The notes under the pieces: model-generated
The model's database searches: none
Told to the model about the DNA's origin: nothing
Seen by the model: only the letters and a program-made list of their open reading frames with translations
Program-made: the position numbers and the translations under genes
Source: Streptomyces silaceus
GTDB taxonomy: Bacteria; Actinomycetota; Actinomycetes; Streptomycetales; Streptomycetaceae
Length of the DNA: 35,723 bases
Assembly: GCF_001419745.1 (NCBI RefSeq)
Contig: NZ_LIRJ01000072.1
Span: 1-35,723, forward strand
Reading direction: 5' to 3'
Shown here: piece after piece, positions 9,356 to 16,601 of the stretch
Layout of the letters: every line of letters begins with the position of its first letter
How positions within the stretch are numbered: the stretch's first letter is position 1

Positions 9356-9392
9356 GCGCCCCGAAGGGGCGCGGGGAACTGCGCGACCGGCC
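9356..9392. repeat. Dispersed GC-rich intergenic repeat, copy A
   Basis: A small hairpin, GCGCCCC-GAA-GGGGCGC (9356-9372), runs into a conserved flank GGGGAACTGCGCGACCGGCC. The 27 bases 9366-9392 differ at only one position from copy B at 20919-20945. It lies in the 112-base gap between the ABC ATPase and permease genes. From memory, elements of this kind recur in streptomycete intergenic DNA; the function is not known to me. Confidence 0.7.
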
Positions 9393-9436
9393 ACGGCGTG
9401 CCCGCGGGCGAAGGGCCCGCGGACGTGGCACGACGC

Positions 9437-10207
9437 CTAGCTGGTCCGCCCCTTCGCGTCGAAGTGCTTCATCCGGTCGAGCACCCCGTCCGCCGTCGGC
9501 CGGATCATCTCGTCGACGATCCGCCCGTCCGCGAGGAAGATGACGCGGTCGGCGTAGGAGGCGGCGACGGGGTCGTGGGTGACCATGACGACGGTCTGGC
9601 CGAGGCCCCGCACGGAGTTCCGCAGGAAGCCGAGGACCTCCGCTCCGGAGCGCGAGTCGAGGTTTCCGGTCGGCTCGTCGCCGAAGATGATCTCCGGCTG
9701 CGAGGCGAGCGCGCGGGCCACGGCCACGCGCTGCTGCTGTCCGCCGGAGAGCTCGGTGGGCCGGTGGCCGAGCCGGCCGGAGAGGCCGACCATCTCGATG
9801 ACCTGCTCCAGCCACTGCTTGTCCGGCTTGCGGCCCGCGATGTCCATCGGCAGCGTGATGTTCTCCAGGGCCGTCAGCGTCGGCAGCAGGTTGAACGCCT
9901 GGAAGATGAAGCCGATCTTGTCCCGGCGGAGCTTGGTGAGCTGCTTGTCCTTGAGGGTGGACAGCTCGGTCTCGCCGATCCGCACCGACCCGGAGCTGAA
10001 GCTGTCGAGCCCGGCGACGCAGTGCATCAGCGTCGACTTTCCGGAGCCCGAGGGGCCCATGATCGCGGTGAACTCGCCCTGCCCGAAGTCGACGGAGACC
10101 CGGTCCAGGGCGACCACCTGGGTCTCGCCCTGTCCGTACACCTTGGAGAGATCCGTGGCGCGCGCGGCCACGGCGGTGGCGCGGGCGGCGAAGGGGGTGG
10201 TGGTCAC
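9437..10207 (-). CDS. ABC transporter ATP-binding protein, LolD/MacB type
   Basis: Cytosolic ATPase (256 residues) that drives the FtsX-type permease encoded next. All motifs are present in order: Walker A GPSGSGKSTLMH near residue 49, Q-loop in FIFQAFNLLPTLTALENI, ABC signature LSGGQQQRVAVARALA, Walker B IIFGDEPTGNLDS and H-loop VVMVTHDP. GTG at 10207 gives VTTTPFAARATAVAARATDLSKVYG and follows an AGGAG ribosome site about 10 nt away; an upstream extension has no family similarity I recognise. It is transcribed first, then the permease after a 112-base gap that holds a repeat. No two-component genes adjoin it, so an antibiotic-sensing role cannot be claimed. Confidence 0.94.
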   Translation of the reverse strand: MTTTPFAARATAVAARATDLSKVYGQGETQVVALDRVSVDFGQGEFTAIMGPSGSGKSTLMHCVAGLDSFSSGSVRIGETELSTLKDKQLTKLRRDKIGFIFQAFNLLPTLTALENITLPMDIAGRKPDKQWLEQVIEMVGLSGRLGHRPTELSGGQQQRVAVARALASQPEIIFGDEPTGNLDSRSGAEVLGFLRNSVRGLGQTVVMVTHDPVAASYADRVIFLADGRIVDEMIRPTADGVLDRMKHFDAKGRTS

Positions 10208-10616
10208 GGGGCGGTGCTCCTGTCGGGACGACGAGTGGGGACGTACTCCATCCTGCTGGCCGATCAGCGCCGTGTAGTCAGTCGCTGTTCCGGTTCCGGG
10301 GGCCCTCTCCAGTCGGACCCACAGGGCCCGTGTCATACCTGGGGATGACGGCGGTCCCTGAGGAAAGGAGGACGCCGGCCCCGGGAACCGGGCCACGGAG
10401 GGGGGAACTATCGGGCGGCTAAATTCCGTCATTCCGTGCAGAGGGCCCCGAGGAGGGACGGGAGTGGGGAAAGGCCTCCGGCAAGTACCGATGGCGCGTA
10501 CCTGCGGCTGATGCACCCTCAGACGTCAATAAAATAAGACAACATCGGGAAGTCCTTCCGCTGTTCGGGGGATGCCTCCCGATAGGGTCGAATCCTCGAC
10601 GCGGAGCCCATGGCCT
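10208..10616. other. 409-base non-coding region between ABC operon and bldA
   Basis: No gene is supported here. It should carry the outward promoter of the ABC operon and the promoter of bldA. An imperfect palindrome, GTCATACCTGGGGATGAC (10332-10349, 7 of 9 base pairs), lies about 125 bp before the ABC ATPase start and may be its operator. The 60 bases before bldA are unusually AT-rich for this genome (CAATAAAATAAGACAACATC from about 10528). Confidence 0.5.
10544..10588 (+). promoter_or_regulatory. Candidate bldA promoter region
   Basis: TAGGGT at 10583-10588 fits the streptomycete -10 pattern TAGNNT and would start transcription about 23 nt before the mature tRNA. No good -35 box was seen at the usual spacing. 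An inverted repeat ATCGGGA (10544-10550) / TCCCGAT (10577-10583) touches the -10 box, and GGAAG-TC-CTTCC (10548-10559) lies between; either could bind a regulator. Confidence 0.45.
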
Positions 10617-10699
10617 GCCCGGATGGTGGAATGCAGACACGGCGAGCTTAAACCTCGCTGCCCCTCGGGGGCGTGCCGGTTCGAGTCCGGCTCCGGGCA
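10617..10699 (+). tRNA. bldA: tRNA-Leu, anticodon UAA (UUA decoder), bldA
   Basis: Type II tRNA of 83 bases. The acceptor stem GCCCGGA (10617-10623) pairs with TCCGGGC (10692-10698), with discriminator A at 10699 and CCA not encoded. The anticodon stem GCGAG/CTCGC closes the seven-base loop CTTAAAC, giving anticodon TAA. A long variable arm (GCCCC/GGGGC) and the T-arm GCCGG-TTCGAGT-CCGGC complete the cloverleaf. In Streptomyces the only tRNA reading UUA is bldA, needed for aerial growth and much antibiotic production because TTA codons are rare and concentrated in such genes. I saw no in-frame TTA codon in the protein genes of this window. Confidence 0.97.
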
Positions 10700-10736
10700 C
10701 ATCCGCTGCTCTCTCTCCGCTCCTCCCGATCATGGA

Positions 10737-10760
10737 GACGTGCGTTTCTGACGGCACGTC
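10737..10760. terminator. Small hairpin between bldA and the pobR-like gene
   Basis: GACGTGC (10737-10743) pairs with GCACGTC (10754-10760) around a 10-nt loop. It may end the bldA transcript or the convergent regulator transcript; the stem is short. Confidence 0.4.
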
Positions 10761-10796
10761 AACTCAGGTGTTCCATGGCGGTGTTGGTGACCACTT

Positions 10797-12473
10797 CTAG
10801 GGCGTGCGCACGCTGTTGAAGCGTGCCGCGGTGTGCAGGTCGGCCTCGATCGCCGCCGCCGTCGCGCGCAGCTCGGGGAGCAGGGCGTCGCGGGTGTCGG
10901 CCAGGGGGGCGGTGCCCGCGTGCTGGGCGATGTTCAGGGCGGCGACCACCCGGCCCGCCGCGTCCCTGACCGGGACGGCGACCGAGCGCAGGCCCTCCTC
11001 CAGCTCCTGGTCGGCCGTGGCGTGCCCGTCGGCGGCGGCCCGCTCCAGGACGCGGGCCAGCTCGGCGGGGTCGGTCACGGTGTGCGGGGTGAGGGCGCGC
11101 GGGGGCGCGGCGGCGATCCGGCGGGCGCGCTCGGGGGCCGGGAGCCCGGCGAGCAGGACCCGGCCCATGGCGGTGGCGTACGCGGGGAAGCGGGTGCCGA
11201 CCGTGATGTGGACGCTCATGACGCGGACGGTCGCCGCGCGCGCGACGTACAGGATGTCCGTCCCGTCGAGGACCGTGACCGACGCCGACTGGTGGACGCG
11301 GTCGGTCAGTTCGCGCAGGTGCGGCTCGGCCAGCTCGGCGAAGGAGAGCCGGGACAGGGCGGCGTGGCCCAGCTCCAGGATGCGGGGGAGGGGCCGGTAG
11401 AGGTGGCCGTCGTGGGCGGCGTACCCCTCGCGCACCAGGGTGTGCAGGCAGCGCCGCGCGGTGGCCCTCGGCAGCCCGGCGGACGCGGCGAGCGCGGTCA
11501 GTGGCAGCCCGTCGCCCCGGGCCCCGCCCAGCGCCCGCAACACGTCCAGGCCCCGCGCCAGCGACTGCAGGAAACCGGGGCCGAGCTCTTGTTTGGCGGT
11601 GGTGGGGGTCCCGGGTTCCGGGAAGGGCGCCTCCCGGATGGGGGTGGCGGTAGCGGTGGTCCCGGGTTCCAGGAGGACCGCCTCCCCGGTGGAGCCGGTC
11701 TCCCGTCCGTCCAGTTCCTCCAGCTCCCGCGCCTCCTCCCGCAGCCGCGGCAGCATCGCCTCCGCCAGGCCGTCCGCCGTGTGCCTGCTCGTGTGGCTCA
11801 CCACCGACAGGGCGTACCGGACGCGGCCCGTGGTGTCGCGGACCGGGACCGCCACCGCGATCAGGCCCGGCTCGATCAGCTGGTCGTCCAGGGCCCAGCC
11901 CGTCTCGCGCGAGCGGGCCACGCGCGCCGCGAGGTCCGGGGCGGCGGGCGCGGGCCCCGGCGGCAGCGCGGGGAAGGCGGCCCCGGCGGGCCCCGCCGCC
12001 ACCCGCGCCCGCCACGCCGCCCACTCCCGCGCGTCCCACGCGTCCGCGAACAGCGCGCCCGGCGCGCACCGCTCGGGCGGCAGCAGGTCCCCGATGCGGA
12101 AGGCCACCGACATCGCGCGCCGCCGCGCCGCCTGCGTCACGAAGCGGACGCCGTCGCCGTCCGGCACGGCCAGGGACACCGACTCGTCCAGCTCGTCCGC
12201 GAGCCGCGCGGTGCGCGCCGCCACCTCGCCGGTCAGGCCGCTGGCCGCGAGGTAGGCGTTGCCCAGCTCCATGAGGCGGGGGGCCAGGCGCAGCTCCTGG
12301 CCGCGCACGCGGACGTACCCGAGCCGGACCAGGGTCGCCACGACCCGGTCGACCGTGGAGCGGGCCAGCCCCGTCGCGCGGACGAGGTCGCCCGCGCGGG
12401 CCCCCTCCTCCAGGGTGAGCGCCCGCAGGACGGCGAGGCCGCGCTCCAGGGGACGTACCGACTCTTCCGCCAT
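10797..12473 (-). CDS. pobR: Tandem IclR-family repressor of 4-hydroxybenzoate catabolism (PobR type)
   Basis: 558-residue regulator made of two complete IclR proteins in one chain, about twice the usual 250-280 residues. Half one starts at VRPLERGLAVLRALT, with helix-turn-helix ATGLARSTVDRVVATLVRLGYV and an effector domain to about residue 250. A Pro/Thr/Glu-rich linker follows, then half two with helix-turn-helix SAGLPRATARRCLHTLVREGYA and a well-preserved PcaR-like effector domain (RVMSVHITVGTRFPAYATAMGRVLLAG). S. coelicolor PobR is such a double IclR protein, repressing pobA and released by 4-hydroxybenzoate. Here the gene is divergent from pobA, which supports that role. ATG at 12473 gives MAEESVRPLERG, the usual IclR N-terminus. 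Its first effector domain is more divergent from standard IclR than the second. Confidence 0.9.
   Translation of the reverse strand: MAEESVRPLERGLAVLRALTLEEGARAGDLVRATGLARSTVDRVVATLVRLGYVRVRGQELRLAPRLMELGNAYLAASGLTGEVAARTARLADELDESVSLAVPDGDGVRFVTQAARRRAMSVAFRIGDLLPPERCAPGALFADAWDAREWAAWRARVAAGPAGAAFPALPPGPAPAAPDLAARVARSRETGWALDDQLIEPGLIAVAVPVRDTTGRVRYALSVVSHTSRHTADGLAEAMLPRLREEARELEELDGRETGSTGEAVLLEPGTTATATPIREAPFPEPGTPTTAKQELGPGFLQSLARGLDVLRALGGARGDGLPLTALAASAGLPRATARRCLHTLVREGYAAHDGHLYRPLPRILELGHAALSRLSFAELAEPHLRELTDRVHQSASVTVLDGTDILYVARAATVRVMSVHITVGTRFPAYATAMGRVLLAGLPAPERARRIAAAPPRALTPHTVTDPAELARVLERAAADGHATADQELEEGLRSVAVPVRDAAGRVVAALNIAQHAGTAPLADTRDALLPELRATAAAIEADLHTAARFNSVRTP
11607..11689. 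repeat. Direct duplication inside the interdomain linker of pobR
   Basis: GGTCCCGGGTTCC occurs at 11607-11619 and again at 11658-11670, 51 bases apart, and the similarity continues for about 15 more bases on each side. In protein terms the linker contains EPGTTATATP and EPGTPTTAK as paired blocks. The 51-base period is a multiple of three, so the frame is kept. Confidence 0.7.
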
Positions 12474-12536
12474 CGCGCCGCGCTCCTCGTGCCGTGCCGT
12501 GTTTCCGGTCCCGCGAAAACGGGTGCCGCACGACCG

Positions 12537-12594
12537 TTGACAGCGCACAGGCCCGGCCCGAGACTCCCGTCAGCACATTATGAACGAAAGTTCA
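12537..12594 (+). promoter_or_regulatory. pobA promoter with candidate PobR operator
   Basis: A consensus -35 box TTGACA at 12537-12542 is followed after 17 bases by GAGACT (12560-12565), an acceptable -10. Just downstream lies TGAAC-GAAA-GTTCA (12581-12594), a perfect 5-bp inverted repeat in a locally AT-rich patch, and another GAAC half site follows at 12600-12603. Position near +10 fits a roadblock-type repressor site. Assignment to PobR is inferred from the divergent gene order. Confidence 0.65.
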
Positions 12595-12641
12595 CCAGGC
12601 GAACAAGACAGGTGAGCAAGACCGAGCCGAAGGGGCGATCG

Positions 12642-13829
12642 ATGCGCACCACCGTCGGGATCATCGGGGCGGGACCGGCAGGGCTCCTCCTGGCCCGCCT
12701 CCTGCACAACGCCGGCGTCGACTCCGTCGTCCTGGAGAGCCGCGACCGCGCCTACGTCGAGCGGCGTCAGCGCGCCGGAATCCTCGAACAGGGCACCGTC
12801 GACGTGCTGCGCGCGGCCGGCGCCGGGACCCGCATGGACCGCGAGGGCCTTCCGCACGACGGCGTCGAGCTCCGCTTCGACCGCCGCAGGCACCGCGTCG
12901 ACCTCCCCGCCCTGACCGGCGGCCGCGCCGTCACCGTCTACGCCCAGACCGAGGTCTGCAAGGACCTCATCGCGCTCCAGCTGGCGGACGGCGGCCCGCT
13001 GCTCTTCGGGGCGGAGGCCCTCGCCGTGGAGGACGCCACCACCGACAGCCCCCGGATCCGCTTCCGGCACGAAGGGCGCGAGGACACCCTCGTCTGCGAC
13101 TACGTGGTCGGCTGCGACGGCTTCTGGGGCGTGGCCCGCACGGCGGTGCCGAAGGACGTCTCCCGGATCTTCGAGCGCGGCTACCCCTACAGCTGGCTCG
13201 GCATCCTCGCCGACGTGCCGCCCTCGCACGACGAACTGGTCTACGCCCGCCACGACCGCGGCTTCGCCCTCCTGTCCATGCGCTCGCCGACCGTCACGCG
13301 CGCCTACCTCCAGGTCCCCGAGGGCACGGACGCCGCCGACTGGAGCGACACGGAGATCTGGGACGAGCTGGACCGCCGCCTGGAGACCGACGACCCGGCG
13401 TGGACGCTGCGGCGCGGGCCCGTCACCGCCAAGTCCGTCACGCCCCTGCGCAGCCACGTCCACGAGCCCATGCGCCACGGCCGGCTCTTCCTCGCCGGCG
13501 ACGCCGCGCACATCGTCCCGCCGACCGGCGCGAAGGGCCTGAACCTCGCGGTCGGGGACGTCGTCACCTTCGCCCGCGCCCTGCTCCGGTACCGCGACAC
13601 GGGCGACCCGGGGCCCCTGGACGCGTACTCCGAGACCTGTCTGCGCCGCGTCTGGCAGGCCGAGCGCTTCAGCTACGCGATGACGACCATGCTCCACCGC
13701 GCCCCCGACGCCACCGGCTTCGACGACCGCATCCAGCGCGCCCGGCTCGACCGGATCACCACCGCGCGCTCCGCCGAGGCCGACCTCGCCGAGGCCTACA
13801 CCGGATTCCCCCTGGACCCGCAGGACTAG
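12642..13829 (+). CDS. pobA: 4-hydroxybenzoate 3-monooxygenase
   Basis: FAD-dependent aromatic hydroxylase that converts 4-hydroxybenzoate to protocatechuate, feeding the beta-ketoadipate pathway. The 395-residue length equals the family norm. The N-terminal FAD motif is VGIIGAGPAGLLLARLLH, followed by the PobA-typical RRQRAGILEQGTVDVL. The substrate pocket shows FALLSMRS, where the spaced Ser and Arg match the carboxylate-binding pair of the Pseudomonas enzyme. The second FAD motif is LAGDAAHIVPPTGAKGLNLA. ATG at 12642 follows AAGGGG; an in-frame GTG at 12612 has a poorer ribosome site. A PcaK-type transporter gene follows 12 bases later, and a PobR-like gene is divergent. Induction by 4-hydroxybenzoate is therefore likely. 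Confidence 0.96.
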   Translation: MRTTVGIIGAGPAGLLLARLLHNAGVDSVVLESRDRAYVERRQRAGILEQGTVDVLRAAGAGTRMDREGLPHDGVELRFDRRRHRVDLPALTGGRAVTVYAQTEVCKDLIALQLADGGPLLFGAEALAVEDATTDSPRIRFRHEGREDTLVCDYVVGCDGFWGVARTAVPKDVSRIFERGYPYSWLGILADVPPSHDELVYARHDRGFALLSMRSPTVTRAYLQVPEGTDAADWSDTEIWDELDRRLETDDPAWTLRRGPVTAKSVTPLRSHVHEPMRHGRLFLAGDAAHIVPPTGAKGLNLAVGDVVTFARALLRYRDTGDPGPLDAYSETCLRRVWQAERFSYAMTTMLHRAPDATGFDDRIQRARLDRITTARSAEADLAEAYTGFPLDPQD

Positions 13830-13841
13830 AAGGAAGAGCCC

Positions 13842-15194
13842 GTGAACCCACCTGAGCGCACCTTCCGATCCGTCGCCCCCGTCATAGGCCTGTGCTGGCT
13901 CGTCGTCTTCTTCGACGGCATGGACGTCAACATCTACGGCGCGGTCATGCCGCACCTCATCGACGACGAGGGCCTCGGCTTCACCGCCTCCACCGCCGGC
14001 ACCGTCGGCTCCTGGACCACCTTCGGCATGCTGATCGGCGCCCTGTGCTGCGGCACCCTCACCGACTGGGCCGGGCGCAAGCCGATGGTGACGGGCAGCG
14101 TCGTCCTCTTCTCGCTGGGCTCCGCGCTGTGCGCGCTCGCGCCGAGCGCCGCCGTCTTCGGCGCCGGACGCTTCGTCTCCGGGCTCGGGCTCGGCGGGCT
14201 CATGCCGATCGGGCTCGCGATCGTCGCCGAGTTCGCCCCGCCCCGCCGGGCCGCGCTCGCCACCGGCCTGATGATGACCTCGTACCACGCGGGCGGCATG
14301 GCGGCGACGGGCCTCGGGCTCGCGCTCGGCCCCGACCACGGCTGGCGCGTCGTCTTCTGGACCGGCGTGATCCCCGCACTCGTCGCCGTCCCGCTGGTCC
14401 TGAGGTGGCTGCCCGAGTCGCCCGGCGTGCTGCTCGCCAAGGGGCGCGCGGAGGAGGCGCGGGCGGTCGCCGCCCGCTTCCGGCTGCCGGAGCCGGCGCC
14501 CGCCGAGGCCCCCGAGGCCGGCGCCAAGGGCCGCCTCGCCGCCGTCGCCTCCCTCTTCGGGCCCGGCCTGCGCCTGGCGACGCCCCTGATGTGGACCGCG
14601 TCCTTCGCCGGGCTGCTCCTGGTCTACGGGGTCTCGACCTGGCTCCCCGAGCTGATGCGCGCCTCCGGCTACTCCCTGTCCTCCTCCGTCACCTTCCTGA
14701 TGGTGATCAACGCGGGCGGCATCGTCGGCATGCTCGTCGCCGGGCGCACCGCCGACCGCTTCGGGGCGGTGAAGGTCTCCGCGGTCTGGTTCCTGCTCAC
14801 CGCGTGCGGCGCCTTCCTGCTCAAGGCCCACCTGCCGCTCGGCGTGGCCTACGCCATCGTCTTCGTCACCGGCATCTGGCTCTTCTCCGCGCAGGTCATG
14901 GTGTACGCGGCCGCTCCCGCCGTGTACACGCCCGCCCAGCGGGCCACGGGGCTCGGCTGGGTCACCGGCGTCGGCCGCACCGGGGCGGTCGTCGGGCCCT
15001 GGCTCGGCGGGGCGGTCGTGGCGGGCGGCAACGCCTCGCTCGGCTTCACCACCTTCGCCGTCGCCGCGGTCCTCGGCGCCGTCGCCGTCTCGCTCGTGCC
15101 ACTCGCGCGGCGCAACGATTCCGATCCGGGAACAGTACGGGCCGTCCCGGGCGTTCTCCGTCACAGTGAGGGAAAGATCCTCCCCAAGCACTAG
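13842..15194 (+). CDS. MFS aromatic acid:H+ symporter, PcaK-like
   Basis: Twelve-helix plasma-membrane transporter (450 residues) of the AAHS branch of the major facilitator superfamily, expected to import 4-hydroxybenzoate or protocatechuate. The branch mark FFDGMDVNIYGAVMP, with its membrane aspartates in helix 1, is present. So is the loop 2-3 motif TDWAGRKPMVTGS and its copy TADRFGAVKVS after helix 8. The central cytoplasmic loop (about residues 195-235) is Ala/Pro/Glu-rich. The GTG start at 13842 has AAGGAAGAG just before it, and the gene lies 12 bases after pobA, so the two are almost certainly one operon. The C-terminal tail (GTVRAVPGVLRHSEGKILPKH) is longer than usual. Confidence 0.9.
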   Translation: MNPPERTFRSVAPVIGLCWLVVFFDGMDVNIYGAVMPHLIDDEGLGFTASTAGTVGSWTTFGMLIGALCCGTLTDWAGRKPMVTGSVVLFSLGSALCALAPSAAVFGAGRFVSGLGLGGLMPIGLAIVAEFAPPRRAALATGLMMTSYHAGGMAATGLGLALGPDHGWRVVFWTGVIPALVAVPLVLRWLPESPGVLLAKGRAEEARAVAARFRLPEPAPAEAPEAGAKGRLAAVASLFGPGLRLATPLMWTASFAGLLLVYGVSTWLPELMRASGYSLSSSVTFLMVINAGGIVGMLVAGRTADRFGAVKVSAVWFLLTACGAFLLKAHLPLGVAYAIVFVTGIWLFSAQVMVYAAAPAVYTPAQRATGLGWVTGVGRTGAVVGPWLGGAVVAGGNASLGFTTFAVAAVLGAVAVSLVPLARRNDSDPGTVRAVPGVLRHSEGKILPKH

Positions 15195-15261
15195 GCTCAT
15201 CCCTTTGCCTACGCATTACTCTTGAACCCGAGGCCACACACGGTGGCCGTGGAGGAGTGAA

Positions 15262-16173
15262 ATGAGGAGCAGTAACCCGGTCTTCTCGCGACGGGGGTTC
15301 AGCCGCGACAACGGCTTCGCCGGCTTCGGCCAGCAGCCGCAGGCCGGGGGACCCGTTGGCGCGACCCAGACCCAGCAGGGCAACCCGTACGCCGGGCAGC
15401 AGGCCCCCGCGGGCAACCCCTACGCGACGAATCCGTACGCCCAGCAGGACGCGCAGTACGGCGCGCCGCAGGCGCCCGTAACGACCGCCGGCCGCATGAC
15501 GATGGACGACGTCGTCATGCGTACCGCCACCACGCTCGGCACGCTCGTGGTCACGGCCGCGCTCGCCTGGGCGCTGCTGCCGGTGGACGACGCCAACATC
15601 AGCAAGTCGTACGGCATCGCGATCGGCGCCGGCCTCATCGCGATGGTGCTCGGCCTCGTCCAGGCCTTCAAGCGCAAGGCCTCGCCCGCGCTGATCCTCC
15701 TGTACGCCGCTCTGGAGGGTGTCTTCCTCGGCGTCGTCTCCAGCGTCGTCGACAACCGCATCGCGAGCGGCGCGGCCATGCAGGCCGTCCTCGGCACGAT
15801 GGCCGTCTTCATCGGCGTCCTCGTGGCGTACAAGGCGGGTTGGATCCGCGTCAACCGTCGCTTCTACGGCTTCGTGATGGCCGCGGCGATGGGCTTCCTG
15901 CTGCTGACCGCCGTGAACCTGCTGTTCATGGTCTTCGGCGGCGGTGACGGCCTCGGCTTCCGCAGCGGTGGCCTCGGCATCGTCTTCGGCATCGTCGGCA
16001 TCCTGCTCGGCGCGTGCTTCCTGGCCCTGGACTTCAAGCAGGTCGAGGACGGCATCGCCTACGGCGCGCCGAAGGAAGAGGCGTGGCTCGCCGCGTTCGG
16101 TCTGACGATGACCCTCGTCTGGATCTACATGGAGTTCCTGCGCCTGATCGCGATCTTCTCGGGCAACGACTGA
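15262..16173 (+). CDS. Bax inhibitor-1 / YccA family integral membrane protein
   Basis: 303-residue protein with a long cytosolic Gln/Asn/Pro/Tyr-rich N-terminus (about residues 20-80, with NPYA and NPYAQQ repeats) and about seven membrane helices from residue 92 onward. The actinobacterial family marks are MTMDDVVMRTATTLGTLVVTAALAW (92-residue region, here quoted in part), LQAFKRKASPALILLYAALEG in similar form, and the late VEDGIAYGAPKEEAWLAAFG and VWIYMEFLRLIAIF. Relatives leak calcium or protons; the function in Streptomyces is unknown. ATG at 15262 follows GGAGGAG. The gene is monocistronic, with a strong terminator downstream. Confidence 0.9.
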   Translation: MRSSNPVFSRRGFSRDNGFAGFGQQPQAGGPVGATQTQQGNPYAGQQAPAGNPYATNPYAQQDAQYGAPQAPVTTAGRMTMDDVVMRTATTLGTLVVTAALAWALLPVDDANISKSYGIAIGAGLIAMVLGLVQAFKRKASPALILLYAALEGVFLGVVSSVVDNRIASGAAMQAVLGTMAVFIGVLVAYKAGWIRVNRRFYGFVMAAAMGFLLLTAVNLLFMVFGGGDGLGFRSGGLGIVFGIVGILLGACFLALDFKQVEDGIAYGAPKEEAWLAAFGLTMTLVWIYMEFLRLIAIFSGND

Positions 16174-16190
16174 CGGGTCGGCTGATCTGC

Positions 16191-16230
16191 CGAAGGGCCC
16201 GCGGACCGGAACCGGTCCGCGGGCCCTTCG
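16191..16230. terminator. Terminator after the Bax inhibitor-1 gene
   Basis: A perfect 18-bp stem (16191-16208 with 16213-16230, outer sequence CGAAGGGCCCGCGG) closes a four-base loop and is followed by CCGTTTCG. It begins 17 nt after the stop and can also serve the convergent DUF4287 gene ending at 16269. Confidence 0.9.
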
Positions 16231-16268
16231 CCGTTTCGTGTGAGGAATTGACGGGGGGAGTCGCGTGG

Positions 16269-16499
16269 TCAGCGGAGTTTGCGGGCGGCCCGCCTGAGGT
16301 CGTACTCGTGGATGATCGCCTTCGCGTGACCGTACGCGAGGTTGTGTTCGGCGCGGAGCCAGCTGACCTTCTCCTCGAAGCGGAAGAGAGAGGGTCCTTC
16401 GTCCACGGCGCGCAGCCAGTCGGCGACTTCACGACCGGTGCAGTGGGGGATTCGTGCGAGCAGGTTGCGGTGGGTCTCCTCGGAGAAGACTTGGGACAT
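16269..16499 (-). CDS. DUF4287 domain protein
   Basis: Small 76-residue protein with the DUF4287 pattern: a helical N-terminus (SEETHRNLLARIPHCTGREVADWLRAVDEG) and the C-terminal FEEKVSWLRAEHNLAYGHAKAIIHEYDLRRAARKL. The H-x-L-(A/S)-x-G-H-A-x-A stretch is the usual core. No membrane segment is visible and the function is unknown. The ATG start at 16499 has GGAGG 7 nt upstream, a good ribosome site. The gene is single and convergent with the Bax inhibitor-1 gene. Confidence 0.88.
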   Translation of the reverse strand: MSQVFSEETHRNLLARIPHCTGREVADWLRAVDEGPSLFRFEEKVSWLRAEHNLAYGHAKAIIHEYDLRRAARKLR

Positions 16500-16564
16500 C
16501 GGCGCCTCCGGACGCGTCGCGATGTGTTCCGGCCTTCACGACACCGTGCCTGAGCGTGGGGGCG

Positions 16565-16595
16565 TTGGCAACAGTCGCGGAAAGGCGCATAAGGT
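16565..16595 (+). promoter_or_regulatory. Promoter of a probable leaderless gene
   Basis: TTGGCA (16565-16570) and TAAGGT (16590-16595) are placed 19 bases apart; CATAAG at 17 bases is an alternative reading. Transcription would begin about 7 bases later, exactly at the GTG start at 16602. No ribosome site fits before that GTG, so a leaderless message is likely. Confidence 0.5.
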
Positions 16596-16601
16596 CGCGG
16601 G

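Noticed and set aside
7114..9543. Long open frame on the plus strand opposite the ABC permease
   Set aside because: It is a GC-rich antisense shadow: low-complexity Gly/Asp/Arg/Val composition, no domain, and the opposite strand encodes a clear FtsX-type permease.
12570..15200. Long minus-strand open frame opposite pobA and the MFS gene
   Set aside because: Composition is dominated by Gly, Glu, Asp and Arg with no motif; both real genes on the plus strand have full family signatures.
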